This document shows, piece by piece, positions 20,268-31,389 of a stretch of 64,000 nucleotides of DNA (the stretch's first letter is position 1; each line of letters opens with the position of its first letter). Position numbers and translations under genes: made by a program. This stretch comes from Caecitellus pseudoparvulus (Eukaryota > Bigyra: Bicosoecida): positions 116,319 through 180,318 of the forward strand of contig CBFFRQ010000076.1 of NCBI GenBank assembly GCA_965644315.1. Direction: 5' to 3'. The notes below the pieces were generated by a model that saw only the letters and a program-made list of their open reading frames with translations, had not been told where the DNA came from and made no database searches.

Positions 20268-21413
20268 ATGCTCGGATGCGGAGCACTTGTTTCAGCGCTC
20301 CGCTTGCAAGTCATGTGTGCAGCGGCCCAGCAGCCCCCCGCTGCCAAGCGCCAGAGGGTGTGGACCGTGCATGACTCTGACAGTGAGGAAGAAGTGAAGG
20401 GGGCGGCGCCGGAAGTAGCGAGCTCTCGGCATCCCCCCGTGCACCACTTCTTCAGAAAGCAAAGCGAGAAGCGGAAATTGAAGCTGCTCCTCGTCCGGCA
20501 CTCCCACACTCAAGGTTACGACCGCCTGAACACCCCGCTCTCGCAGCATGGCGTCGCTCTCACCGGCTCTCTGGCTGCACACCTCTCTGCCATGGACTTC
20601 CAAGCCGTCATCACCTCCCCCCTCCTCCGGGCACTGCAGACGACTTGTCTGGCGCTGGGAGGTGGCGGTGCCACGCAAGGGTCCAGTGCCACCCCGCGAA
20701 CTTTCTCGGCAGAGGTGTCCGCTTCATGGACTGCCTTCGCACAGCAGCACCTGCCACATCTCACCAAGTCTGCGCCAAGCAGCCAGACAGGCACGGCAGG
20801 TGCAACTGCCGCCTCATCCTCCGCATGCATCCCAGTCTTCGTCAGCCCCCTCGTCCGGGAACGCACGTGCTGCATGGGTGATGTTGGTGAGGACGGCAAC
20901 CGCCTCGCTGAGCGCCTGAAGGCTGCCCTTGCCCGGCCCCATCGCACTGAAGGTCAGATGGGTCCCTCAGGGCCTGGGCAGGGGCCCCACACGGACTTGT
21001 TGCCAGACCCGCACCCGGCAACCTGGAGCCCTCCCGAGCTTGTGGAGCAGCTACACAACCTGCCACCTGACTGGTGGGTGCCTTCTCAGCAGCATAGGAG
21101 TGCATTGGGGCAGTCCTACACGGGCCCTGGCCGTGAGACGCGGCCAGGGCTACTGAAACGCGTGGGAGCTTTCCGGCGCAGCCTCGCGCTGCTGCCGCCA
21201 CACGTCACAACTGTGGTTGTTGTGGCGCACAACCACTTCCTCAAGGCCCTCGCCAACACTCGCAAGGGCTGGAATTTCTGCGAAGTGCGGCCCGTCACTG
21301 TTGCCGTGCTGCCCCCCACCGCTGCGGTGCGTGCGAGCGAAGCCCCGCCGGACACCGCCGCCTCAGCCCCAGCAGCACCTACGCACGGAGTGCAAACGGC
21401 TCCTCCTGCTTGA
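20268..21413 (+). CDS. Histidine phosphatase superfamily protein
   Basis: An uninterrupted frame of 381 residues from ATG 20268; ATG 20313 (MCAAAQQ) is an equally good start. The phosphoglycerate mutase/phosphatase signature LLLVRHSHTQGYD carries the RH catalytic histidine. It is followed by the family pattern PLSQHGVALTGSLAAHL and ITSPLLRALQT, an acidic SPLVRERTCC region and the second histidine in VVVVAHNHFLKAL. The N-terminus is polar, with a basic cluster (AAKRQR) and an acidic SDSEEEV stretch, suggesting a nuclear or cytosolic protein. The substrate cannot be predicted. The coding 3' end overlaps that of the convergent Kir channel gene by 35 bases. Confidence 0.78.
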   Translation: MLGCGALVSALRLQVMCAAAQQPPAAKRQRVWTVHDSDSEEEVKGAAPEVASSRHPPVHHFFRKQSEKRKLKLLLVRHSHTQGYDRLNTPLSQHGVALTGSLAAHLSAMDFQAVITSPLLRALQTTCLALGGGGATQGSSATPRTFSAEVSASWTAFAQQHLPHLTKSAPSSQTGTAGATAASSSACIPVFVSPLVRERTCCMGDVGEDGNRLAERLKAALARPHRTEGQMGPSGPGQGPHTDLLPDPHPATWSPPELVEQLHNLPPDWWVPSQQHRSALGQSYTGPGRETRPGLLKRVGAFRRSLALLPPHVTTVVVVAHNHFLKALANTRKGWNFCEVRPVTVAVLPPTAAVRASEAPPDTAASAPAAPTHGVQTAPPA

Positions 21414-23317
21414 GCACGGTGTGGAAGGCTTTGTAGTCAATGATGGCAGCACTGCCGTCTTCTGCAGGCTGCACACACGGCGCCCAGACGCCGTTCCAGA
21501 CTATGTCGCTGGCGCGGTAGCTGTGCCTCGCTTGGCACGTGTCGCTGGTAATTTCGTCAATGCCCTCCACCAGAGCCACGATCTCTGTGCTGGATTCACG
21601 CCAGCTACGCATGACAGTCTGTCGGACTGCTTGCGTGATGACCCATCTCTGGTATGGGTTCAACTCACTGGGTGGGGACGGCGGTTGCTGTGCATCTGCC
21701 GCTGCCTCCCCGCCTGCAGGTGGGAGTGCGACACTGCCTGGGACTGGCGGGGGGGGCGCAGCATCAGGCAGCGCTCGGCCATCAGTTTGACGCCACTGCA
21801 CTGCAGTGGGGGGGCGCCCTGTCCCAGTTTTCCCAACACCCTTTCCCCGCATGGCTGTCCAGCACCCCAGCATGGCGGCGGTCGGGGACAGCGGCGAAAA
21901 CAGCATGTGGCCATCCATGTCGTCGTCCACCACTACACTGCCGTGCACTTCAACATACGGAAAAGGCACCTCCTCTGTCGTGTACGGCTTGGCGTCCACT
22001 CGGAAGGCGAGAGGGTGGGGCAGAGGCGGCGGCACTGTGCCGCCACTCGGCAGCGTGAAGGCCACTGCGAAGCGGTGAGCGGCCTCCTGCGGAAACAGTG
22101 GCAGGCTCATGGCACTGAACTCGTCAGTGGGACGGCACAATCGCATGGGCAGCGAATTGAAGTACATGACGCTCGTCGGTGCTGCGTGCGAACCTGCCTC
22201 CTGCACCCCTGGCATTGCGTCGCAAGTGATGGCGGCGCTGATCGGGGCGAGCGCGACGGGTTCCCGGCGCCGCAGGGCAACTTGAGGGCCGTGCCCCGTG
22301 TCTGGCAGCACCACCTCCACTGCCTCCAGTGGCTCCTCGCCTTCAAGCAGCCGAGTGAGGGTGAGGAGCCTCCGTTTGGCGGCCAGCATGCCAGCCTGCG
22401 TCACGCCGACCGGTGGCGCCACCTCGTGCCGCACGGCAAACGTGCGCACGTGAGCTTCGGTGAGCTGGTGGGACCTGGACTCCACAAAGCGGAAGAGGAA
22501 GGCAAAGTGCGCGACGCCTGCGTCTGGGTCGATGCCCAGCGGCTTCAGCACCGCCTTGTCGCAGAAAATGATGGTGTCGCCCCGCACCCGGGCGGCAGAC
22601 AGGCGGTCGTACATGAAGCCAATGGCCACTGCATCAAGGACAGTGCCGATCACCGACTGGACGGCGATGAGCATCACCAGTGAAGTGCACTCCGGCTGCA
22701 GGAACTGGCTGCCGTACCCAATCGTCATCTGCAACAGCCGACGCAGCCGACGCTCGTGTGCAGTGTTGGCTAGCCCATGCATCCAACGTGGCACGCACCA
22801 TTGTGATGACGGAGAAGTAGAATGCATCCAAGAATGTCTCAAAGCCAGTATCGCACCTGTTTGGTGCATAAGCGTAGTAGAGCGGGGCGAACAGCAGCTG
22901 CACGTGGTTGGAGCAGGGGGACACGAAGTGCTGCGCCAGGCTAGCAAGGGAGTGTACCGGGCCGCTCGCAACGCACGAATCCAGCAAAGTACATGCCAAT
23001 GACCATGAAAAACAGATACCATCCTGGAAGGTTCACAATCGTGTGAAAGAAGTCCGTGCAGAACAGGTGGGTTTGTCTGCAGTGGCGCCACTCTGAGTGA
23101 AGGTGCTGGGCCCGATTTCCGCAGGGTTCGCTCCTTACCGCTCGCGACGGCGCACTTGAAAGGTGCCCTCACTCTGCCTGCCGAGCAGCTCGCGTTTCAA
23201 CAAGCGTGGAGTGGAGTATGATCGGGCGACATGGGCTGGGTGGCCACCGTCCCCTCCTGCCCTTGCCCCGGGCATCAGCGGTGCTTGGATTGAGCCACTC
23301 GGTCCAGGCAAGGCCAT
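21379..23317 (-). CDS. Inward-rectifier potassium channel (Kir family)
   Basis: Exons 23139-23317, 22977-23076, 22799-22897 and 21379-22728 give 575 residues in phase; an alternative acceptor at 22930 would add 11 residues to exon 3. The first membrane span is in PGWYLFFMVIGMYFAGF (about 77-93). The pore helix and filter (LDAFYFSVIT, TIGYG at 128-132) follow, flanked by cysteines at about 108 and 140 spaced as in the Kir extracellular disulfide. The second span is VQSVIGTVLDAVAIGFMYDRL. The cytosolic domain has the Kir beta-fold pattern (FCDKAVLKP, FAFLFRFVESRSHQL, AVRHEV) and ends with ARHSYRASDIVW. A Pro/Gly-rich insertion of about 80 residues interrupts the late cytosolic part. It should be a tetrameric K+ channel of the plasma membrane. 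Confidence 0.9.
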
Positions 23318-23640
23318 GTGGCCAGACACTGCAGCCTGAGTGCCAAAACAAGTGATGCCATTACAACCAATCCAAGTCCATATGTATGGCCGTGAGTAGA
23401 GATTTGTGTCCTGTCTGCTCCCGTTGCATTACTTCGCGATGCAGCGGCGTGAGCCGGCATGAAACGTGTGGAAGGAATGAAACGTCGGGCGCCTTCGCTG
23501 TCCCTTCCAGCCCGGCGGGCAAGCTATGGCGTGCTTGATGAGAATGAGCGTGCAAAAATTTCACTCAGGCACTTGCGGCCACGAGGTCCCGGCCTCTGAC
23601 GCACAAACAGAAGGTGCATTCGGTGGAGTACAACGCAGGA
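23318..23640. other. Spacer between repeat-protein stop and Kir start
   Basis: It holds the promoter and 5' untranslated region of the Kir gene and the 3' region of the repeat-protein gene, both on the minus strand. Locally it is more AT-rich than the coding DNA. No clear motif. Confidence 0.4.
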
Positions 23641-26600
23641 TCAATACACGAACCCCCGCGAGTCAACGGACGCAACGTCGTCCTCAATAGCTGCTCCAAG
23701 GTGATCACCGTACTCTGTTGCGCCCAAGAACACCCTATCCACAAGTTCTTCACGATCCCTTTCGTGTTCAGGCCTAACATGTCGCTTTGAAGGCTTAGGA
23801 ACGGGCTTTGCCACAAACTGACGAGCACCCTCAGGCACGCCCACAAACTTGCTGTTCGCAAGCGTCGTCGACGGCGGCACATACCGGTCGCTCGGACGGG
23901 CGTCCTTGTGGTGCACATACGCACCACCCGCCGTCGTCGTCCCGTCCAACGGACCCGACGTCAAGTGCAGCTTGTCACGCGGCTTCACACGCTTGGCCGG
24001 CTCGCCGCCCCCCTTGTACGCGCCGTGGCTCTCAGGCTCCCCCTGCAGACCCACTGCAGACGGCTTCCACGGCACCTTGCCACGACCCGACGGCGGCGGC
24101 GCCACATGCCCGGGGAACTCGTCACGGCTCGTCGTGTCCCCGCGCAGCTCACCCCCCATGCCCAGCCCCGTCGTACCCAGCTCACTCCCACGCACACGCC
24201 GTGGCGTGCGGCCCTCACCAGGATCGCCACGGTACGCACGACCTGATGTCGTGCTCATGTCCGCGTGGCCCCCCTTCGGCAACGTGTGTGTCTCAGCCAG
24301 CGCATTCCGACGGCGCCCCGGCGCGTCACCCCGCAAGTCATCCGCGCCCTCCAAGTCACCCCCTGCATCACCATACGTCGTGCCCATCGGACCGCCACGA
24401 CCGCCGCCCAGCACGCCCGACAGACTCGGACCCTGCCCTGCACGACTGGGGTCACGCCGACCAGCACCGTCAGGCTCGTGGCCCGGGTAGCTCCGAGCGC
24501 TCTCAGGCACGCCCACAAACTTGCTGTTCGCGAGCGTCGTCGACGGCGGCACATACCGGTCGCTCGGACGGGCGTCCTTGTGGTGCACATACGCACCACC
24601 CGCCGTCGTCGTCCCGTCCAACGGACCCGACGTCAAGTGCAGCTTGTCACGCGGCTTCACACGCTTGGCCGGCTCGCCGCCCCCCTTGTACGCGCCGTGG
24701 CTCTCAGGCTCCCCCTGCAGACCCACCGCAGACGGCTTCCACGGCACCTTGCCACGACCCGACGGCGGCGGCGCCACATGCCCAGGGAACTCGTCACGGC
24801 TCGTCGTGTCCCCGCGCAGCTCACCCCCCATGCCCAGCCCCGTCGTACCCAGCTCACTCCCACGCACACGCCGTGGCGTGCGGCCCTCACCAGGATCGCC
24901 ACGGTACGCACGACCTGATGTCGTGCTCATGTCCGCGTGGCCCCCCTTCGGCAACGTGTGTGTCTCAGCCAGCGCATTCCGACGGCGCCCCGGCGCGTCA
25001 CCCCGCAAGTCATCCGCGCCCTCCAAATCACCCCCTGCATCACCATACGTCGTGCCCATCGGACCGCCACGACCGCCGCCCAGCACGCCCGACAGACTCG
25101 GACCCTGCCCTGCACGACTGGGGTCACGCCGACCAGCACCGTCAGGCTCGTGGCCCGGGTAGCTCCGAGCGCTCTCAGGCACACCCACAAACTTGCTGTT
25201 CGCAAGCGTCGTCGACGGCGGCACATACCGGTCGCTCGGACGGGCGTCCTTGTGGTGCACATACGCACCACCCGCCGTCGTCGTCCCGTCCAACGGACCC
25301 GACGTCAAGTGCAGCTTGTCACGCGGCTTCACACGCTTGGCCGGCTCGCCGCCCCCCTTGTACGCGCCGTGGCTCTCAGGCTCCCCCTGCAGACCCACCG
25401 CAGACGGCTTCCACGGCACCTTGCCACGACCCGACGGCGGCGGCGCCACATGCCCAGGGAACTCGTCACGGCTCGTCGTGTCCCCGCGCAGCTCACCCCC
25501 CATGCCCAGCCCCGTCGTACCCAGCTCACTCCCACGCACACGCCGTGGCGTGCGGCCCTCACCAGGATCGCCACGGTACGCACGACCTGATGTCGTGCTC
25601 ATGTCCGCGTGGCCCCCCTTCGGCAACGTGTGTGTCTCAGCCAGCGCATTCCGACGGCGCCCCGGCGCGTCACCCCGCAAGTCATCCGCGCCCTCCAAAT
25701 CACCCCCTGCATCACCATACGTCGTGCCCATCGGACCGCCACGACCGCCGCCCAGCACGCCCGACAGACTCGGACCCTGCCCTGCACGACTGGGGTCACG
25801 CCGACCAGCACCGTCAGGCTCGTGGCCCGGGTAGCTCCGAGCGCTCTCAGGCACACCCACAAACTTGCTGTTCGCAAGCGTCGTCGACGGCGGCACATAC
25901 CGGTCGCTCGGACGGGCGTCCTTGTGGTGCACATACGCACCACCCGCCGTCGTCGTCCCGTCCAACGGACCCGACGTCAAGTGCAGCTTGTCACGCGGCT
26001 TCACACGCTTGGCCGGCTCGCCGCCCCCCTTGTACGCGCCGTGGCTCTCAGGCTCCCCCTGCAGACCCACCGCAGACGGCTTCCACGGCACCTTGCCACG
26101 ACCCGACGGCGGCGGCGCCACATGCCCAGGGAACTCGTCACGGCTCGTCGTGTCCCCGCGCAGCTCACCCCCCATGCCCAGCCCCGTCGTACCCAGCTCA
26201 CTCCCACGCACACGCCGTGGCGTGCGGCCCTCACCAGGATCGCCACGGTACGCACGACCTGATGTCGTGCTCATGTCCGCGTGGCCCCCCTTCGGCAACG
26301 TGTGTGTCTCAGCCAGCGCATTCCGACGGCGCCCCGGCGCGTCACCCCGCAAGTCATCCGCGCCCTCCAAGTCACCCCCTGCATCACCATACGTCGTGCC
26401 CATCGGACCGCCACGACCGCCGCCCAGCACGCCCGACAGACTCGGACCCTGCCCTGCACGACTGGGGTCACGCCGACCAGCACCGTCAGGCTCGTGGCCC
26501 GGGTAGCTCCGAGCGCTCTCAGGCACACCCACAAACTTGCTGTTCGCAAGCGTCGTCGACGGCGGCACATACCGGTCGCTCGGACGGGCGTCCTTGTGGT

Positions 26601-28214
26601 GCACATACGCACCACCCGCCGTCGTCGTCCCGTCCAACGGACCCGACGTCAAGTGCAGCTTGTCACGCGGCTTCACACGCTTGGCCGGCTCGCCGCCCCC
26701 CTTGTACGCGCCGTGGCTCTCAGGCTCCCCCTGCAGACCCACCGCAGACGGCTTCCACGGCACCTTGCCACGACCCGACGGCGGCGGCGCCACATGCCCA
26801 GGGAACTCGTCACGGCTCGTCGTGTCCCCGCGCAGCTCACCCCCCATGCCCAGCCCCGTCGTACCCAGCTCACTCCCACGCACACGCCGTGGCGTGCGGC
26901 CCTCACCAGGATCGCCACGGTACGCACGACCTGATGTCGTGCTCATGTCCGCGTGGCCCCCCTTCGGCAACGTGTGTGTCTCAGCCAGCGCATTCCGACG
27001 GCGCCCCGGCGCGTCACCCCGCAAGTCATCCGCGCCCTCCAAATCACCCCCTGCATCACCATACGTCGTGCCCATCGGACCGCCACGACCGCCGCCCAGC
27101 ACGCCCGACAGACTCGGACCCTGCCCTGCACGACTGGGGTCACGCCGACCAGCACCGTCAGGCTCGTGGCCCGGGTAGCTCCGAGCGCTCTCAGGCACAC
27201 CCACAAACTTGCTGTTCGCAAGCGTCGTCGACGGCGGCACATACCGGTCGCTCGGACGGGCGTCCTTGTGGTGCACATACGCACCACCCGCCGTCGTCGT
27301 CCCGTCCAACGGACCCGACGTCAAGTGCAGCTTGTCACGCGGCTTCACACGCTTGGCCGGCTCGCCGCCCCCCTTGTACGCGCCGTGGCTCTCAGGCTCC
27401 CCCTGCAGACCCACCGCAGACGGCTTCCACGGCACCTTGCCACGACCCGACGGCGGCGGCGCCACATGCCCGGGGAACTCGTCACGGCTCGTCGTGTCCC
27501 CGCGCAGCTCACCCCCCATGCCCAGCCCCGTCGTACCCAGCTCACTGGGCCGCTTGTGTCGGGGAACTGGCTCAATGGTGTCTTTGCCTCGAGGTTTGTC
27601 GAAGGTCCCGAGCCCCATCTTGTTCCTTGCATGGTCAGCTTTCTTAGGAGTGTACTCTCGACGGTACTCTGACCTGTCCTCCTGCAGGCGCTCGCCGACT
27701 GGTGCAACAGCTGCACCTTTCTTTGCTTGTCGTTCACTGTAAGGGAACGCAAGGGGGGCTCTTGCGCGGTGTTGCATGTGGAAGTACGCCTTGCCATGCG
27801 CTGAGGGCTGTGGGCGCACGCGATGACGACCGAAAAACGGCTTCCGCTGGCGCCATAGGCGTCCGCTGCCACTTACGCCATGCGCTGTTTTGCCTGAGCC
27901 CGTGTGGTGCGAGGCTTTTGAGGGACATCACGGGCTTCGGGAATTTCCGGCAGGAAGTCTCGCCGCACACGTCGAAAGGTGTGGTTCTTGCCAACCAACA
28001 TACGCCGACTGGCAGCAGCGTCGCTCTGCGACAAGAGCTCCTGAGGCGTCTTGCCGCTCACACGCGTCGCATGCTTAAAGTTGGCCAGTGCCGATCTGAC
28101 TGATGACCTTGAACTGGCGATGGAGTCCGCGGTGCTTGGTCGGTGTGGAGCCACCGGCGCCATGGGCGCACCGGAGCTGCCTCCAGGCCGAGGGCTTGTG
28201 CTGGCGAAGGACAT
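23641..28214 (-). CDS. Giant-repeat protein, possibly axonemal/microtubule-binding
   Basis: The main exon (23641 to about 27807) encodes about 1390 residues: a basic N-terminal region of about 90, then 5.5 copies of a 224-residue unit, then a unique C-terminus ending SVDSRGFVY. A probable first exon is 27873-28214 (ATG 28214, MSFASTSPRPGG). The obvious donor GTAAGT at its end and the acceptor CCCACAG before 27807 do not agree in phase, so the junction is unresolved; ATG 27777 would be the start if the exons are separate. The N-terminal SEYRREYTPKK and the recurrent TT-x(3-5)-aromatic or Leu motifs (TTSRDEFPG, TTTAGGAYV, STTSGRAYRG, GTTYGDAGG, STTLANSKFVG) resemble SAXO/MAP6-type microtubule-stabilising repeats. 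That is an inference from pattern only. The protein is Gly/Pro/Arg-rich and probably disordered. Confidence 0.7.
23829..27546 (-). repeat. Coding tandem array, 672-bp unit, about 5.5 copies
   Basis: The unit recurs at exactly 672 bases (for example 23849, 24521, 25193, 25865, 26537 and 27209) inside the repeat-protein gene. Copies differ at only a handful of positions. Examples are GCAAGCG versus GCGAGCG near 24530, ACCCACTGC only in the leftmost copy, CCCGGGGAAC in the first and last copies versus CCCAGGGAAC in the middle ones, and CCAAGTC versus CCAAATC alternating between copies. The variants are shared in a mosaic fashion. The unit is a multiple of three, so the reading frame is kept through the array. 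Confidence 0.97.
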
Positions 28215-28424
28215 GGCGCCACCTTTGAAGAGACTTGAGCAGCAATTGCGGGCTGCGCACAGCGCAGTGGCGATGTAGATGCTACACAGGCATGGATTTT
28301 GCCCCCGGTGAATTCGTCACCTGCCCGAATTTGGGGCTGCATGGTGCTTGTGGACTCTCGGCGCCTGGCTCCCACACAGCGTGCACGTACACTCTCCAAG
28401 ACATGGCCTTCCCAGCCCAGCACA

Positions 28425-29679
28425 TTACCGATCAGAAGCAGGTGGCTGCAGATCGCTTGTGTCAGCGCCCTGCGTGTCACGTGCTGGGGCCAAGAGTGCC
28501 TCAAAATCGGCAGCCGTGAGCTTGTGCTCCTCGTTGCAGAATTGGCACGTGAGCGCTGGGAGGGGATCCTCTGCAGCCATGCTGACAAGCTCCTCAGCAG
28601 GTAGACGCCCAAGCTGAGTCACGAAGCCCTTCTTCGAGCAACGGCAGTAAAAGTCGAGGGGTGTCTGGGGGGTCAAGCCCGTCTGTGCACCCTCAAGCAC
28701 GGCCACTGCCTCTTCAGCGGACGAGGGGGCCGTGGAGCGGACACCTAGCGCGCCCTGGCTGACTCGCTTTCGGCCAAACTTGTCCTCCTCCAGCTCCAGC
28801 TCAGGCAACAAAGCCTGGGCGATGACAGGCAAGTCGTCGCCAGCGGCGTGACTTGCAGCCAAGCTCACGTTGCTTTGCTCCAAGGACGCTCGCACTCGCT
28901 GCAGCACCGCCTCATCACCTCCAGCTAGAAGCTGCACAAACACTCCGCCAACAAAGGCATGGGTGCCCACAGGGTCTCCCGGCACTGCCTCGACGTGCAC
29001 GGCACCAGCCGTCTGGTCACTCTGAGCAAGGAGGAAGTTCACGTCCCCGACGATGTCACCTACCACGCACGGAACCACACTCGTGCGGGGCTTCGCTTGG
29101 CCATACAGTACTTGGTGCACCTCCAGCTTGCCTCTGAACGCCTCCTGCACCCGGCTGCTGTCAGGGTTGGGACTTGGTAAGCCAAGTAGGCCGTCAAATT
29201 CCGCAGAGGATTCGACGCCCAGACCGACGGCAGAGCCATGGATGAAGCCTCGCACCTGAGACAGCAAACGGATAATGTAGTGCACGCCATGCCCCTCTCC
29301 AGCAGAGCACGCTGCGCAGTTCCTTTGCAGCACTCATGGCCAACAGCGCAACACGCACCTCTCCCACACGCATGCTTTCGGCACAGATGCGAGTGACGGG
29401 GGCGTCCTGTGCAAACGCTGAGAAGTCCATGATGACTCGTTCCTCACCCTTGTTGAAGCAGCTGAGCAGCATGCTGGACGCCAGTGCCTTGGCGTACAGT
29501 GCGGCAGCCTGGCTCTGGGCGACTTGGAAGCGGCTGGCTCCGGTGTTGACACAGCTGGTGCAGCGCAGCACAGCCAAGCGAACGTCTTTCGTGAACACCG
29601 TCAATGCACGATCGCGCTGCAAGACCATGGCTGCCTTCCTGGCCGCCGCTGTCACGCCTGAAGCGGCCTGAGCAGCCAT
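28425..29679 (-). CDS. hslO: Hsp33 redox-regulated chaperone
   Basis: Exons 29359-29679 and 28425-29255 give 383 residues; the intron 29256-29358 (GTGCGT...TCTCAG) joins GE to VRGFIHG in phase. The N-terminal domain has the Hsp33 pattern (DVRLAVLRCTSC, ALYAKALASSMLLSC, CAESMRVGEVRG). The C-terminal redox switch has both zinc-binding pairs, CRC and CQFC, separated by 30 residues, followed by NEEHKLTAADFEALL. Bacterial Hsp33 is a holdase activated when oxidation releases zinc. Eukaryotic copies occur in some algae and protists and are usually organellar; the Ala-rich, slightly basic N-terminus here could be a targeting leader, but this is weak. The C-terminal about 20 residues are a polar extension. 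Confidence 0.92.
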
Positions 29680-29988
29680 GGTGCCTGGTGGGCAGCAGCT
29701 ACACCAAGCAGCAACTCTGCCTGGGGGAGGGATGTGGGCTCGCGTGCTGGCTACGAACGGTGTGCACTTCACAGAGGCTGTCCACACGGCAGATCTCTTG
29801 CGTCAGTGTTTCCGACTTTGGCCGTGGGCGGCAAGTGACCGACTGTGCATTGCCTGCACGGGAGGTGCGCACCCTGGCGCAAGGCAGGCCAGTGAAGCAG
29901 ACGAGCAGCTGCAGGTGTACAAGTGTGTGCTGCAATGGAGCCACGGATACAGTGTGCATTAGACGCAGGTGCGTGCCAGCTGTGCAAT
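29680..29988. other. Spacer, TMEM14 stop to Hsp33 start
   Basis: The Hsp33 upstream region. I looked for a heat-shock element (alternating GAA/TTC units) and saw none that is convincing. Confidence 0.4.
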
Positions 29989-30416
29989 TCACTTGGACTT
30001 CGCTGCAGCATCAACCTGGCCCGCTGCGGATTGCAGGGAGACAGCAAAGACAGCAGACATGATGCCACTGATAACCATGACGAGTCCTGCAGGCATGAAC
30101 TTGCCGGAAGCCTGTGGCAAAGCATAAGAGGCGTGTGGGTGGTGTGCCGTGAGTGGACTCTCGTAAGCCAGTGCTGCCCACCCACCTTCCAGCGCGTGTA
30201 CATGATGAACGTCAGCATGAGCGCAATGACGGCATGTGTTGCACACAGGGCTGTCCTTTGAGATGGAAGGCTGGTCTTGGCCACCTCCACGCCAGCAATG
30301 GCCAGGCCAGACCCGACGCCAGCAACAGCGGAGATAACGCTGCCAGACTTGGCAAAGCCAATCACGCCTCCAATGATGAGGAGCCCCGCGTAGACGAAGG
30401 CGAAAGCCGGATGCAT
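29989..30416 (-). CDS. TMEM14 family small membrane protein
   Basis: Exons 30186-30416 and 29989-30111 give 117 residues; the intron 30112-30185 (GTGGGT...CCACAG) is phase 0 and restores the family motif YTRWK-ASGKFMPAGLVMVISG. It is built of about four membrane segments (AFVYAGLLIIGGVIGFAKSGS, a Gly/Ala-rich second, ALCATHAVIALMLTFIMY, and the last with AVFAVSL). The length matches the roughly 110-residue TMEM14/UPF0136 family. Members sit in the mitochondrial inner membrane (TMEM14C, heme precursor transport) or the plastid envelope (FAX, fatty acid export); which applies here is unclear. A pyrimidine-AG site just before the ATG suggests an untranslated first exon. Confidence 0.9.
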
Positions 30417-31389
30417 GCCTGAAACAAACTGCGGCTGGGTTTCCTGTTCAATGAAGTTCGCCAGGTGCTGCTGTGCGCAGGCAAAGAGTCAGGGCTGTGT
30501 GCGGCAGCTGGCGCTGATTCCTCGCAAGGGCAGCACGCTAGACAACGAGGAGGGCTTGGGATGGTGGATTACCACAAGAAGGTGAAGCAGATAAGTAGAA
30601 GTGTGTTCAGTTGACACTTGCCCCCCTGGCCACGAGCCGCGGCCTGGATCAGGGTGAACAGCTGCCGGCGCAGCAGGCACCACAAGTGCCCGCTGCCTTG
30701 CAGGCATCAGGAAAACAAGGCTCTGACCCTCTGCCACCCTGGATGCGGCCGTTCGCTGCGCCCGGACCCACATGCTGTCCATAGATGGGCCATGGTGCAC
30801 GCCCTTGCCCCACGCACGCCGTGAAACAAGTCGGAAAACTGACGCAGGCGGGTGCCGGGGCGTTTCAGGCGCGTTGGCAAGCAGAGCCACCGCCACGGTT
30901 GCAACGCAAACCAAGCGCACGTGCAGCACAAATCTCAACACCAGATGAGCATGCTGGTGCACTTGCTCTGTCTCTGCGCAAGGCCCAGCGCAACTTGCGA
31001 GCTCTTGGTCGCTGTTTGGCTACGAGCAGGCCTGGCATCTGGTTGCGGAATCTGGAGTTCACAGTCACACGACTTGCTTTTCACGAGCCGCTGACCTCCC
31101 GTTGGCAGCCGCTCCTCCCCCATTGTCAAGCCAAGAAATGTATGTAGCGGTGGTGGGACCTTGATCGTGCTGCCTGGCTGCCAAGCGACAGAGCCCGGCA
31201 TGTGCTCTCACTGACAACAGCAGGTGTGCCTTGCAGCCTTTTTGCCGGGAGGCACAGGTTCCCCGGCAGTCTGCCTGTGCAGTCGTCGGAGCGCATTCAC
31301 ATGCCTGATGCCCTGAAACATGCGCTTCTCAGTCACTGCACCCTCCACTTCTCCCTGCCTGCCCCACCCGCCGCAGGTCTTCTCGCCCC
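30417..31389. other. Divergent intergenic region
   Basis: Nearly 1 kb between TMEM14 (minus) and an uncharacterised plus-strand gene. The short open frames in it have no recognisable domains. Sequence near 31360-31378 (pyrimidines then CCGCAG) could be a splice acceptor for the plus-strand gene, implying a 5' exon here. Confidence 0.35.

Noticed and set aside
23829-27546. CRISPR-like or satellite interpretation of the 672-bp repeats
   Set aside because: There are no spacers, the unit is coding, the frame is maintained and unique coding flanks exist on both sides.
23808-27647. A 1279-residue plus-strand open frame antisense to the repeat gene, and further open frames in other frames
   Set aside because: The 672-base unit is a multiple of three and GC-rich, so any stop-free frame in one unit stays open through the array. 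The minus-strand frame has unique ends extending beyond the array and plausible motifs; the others do not.
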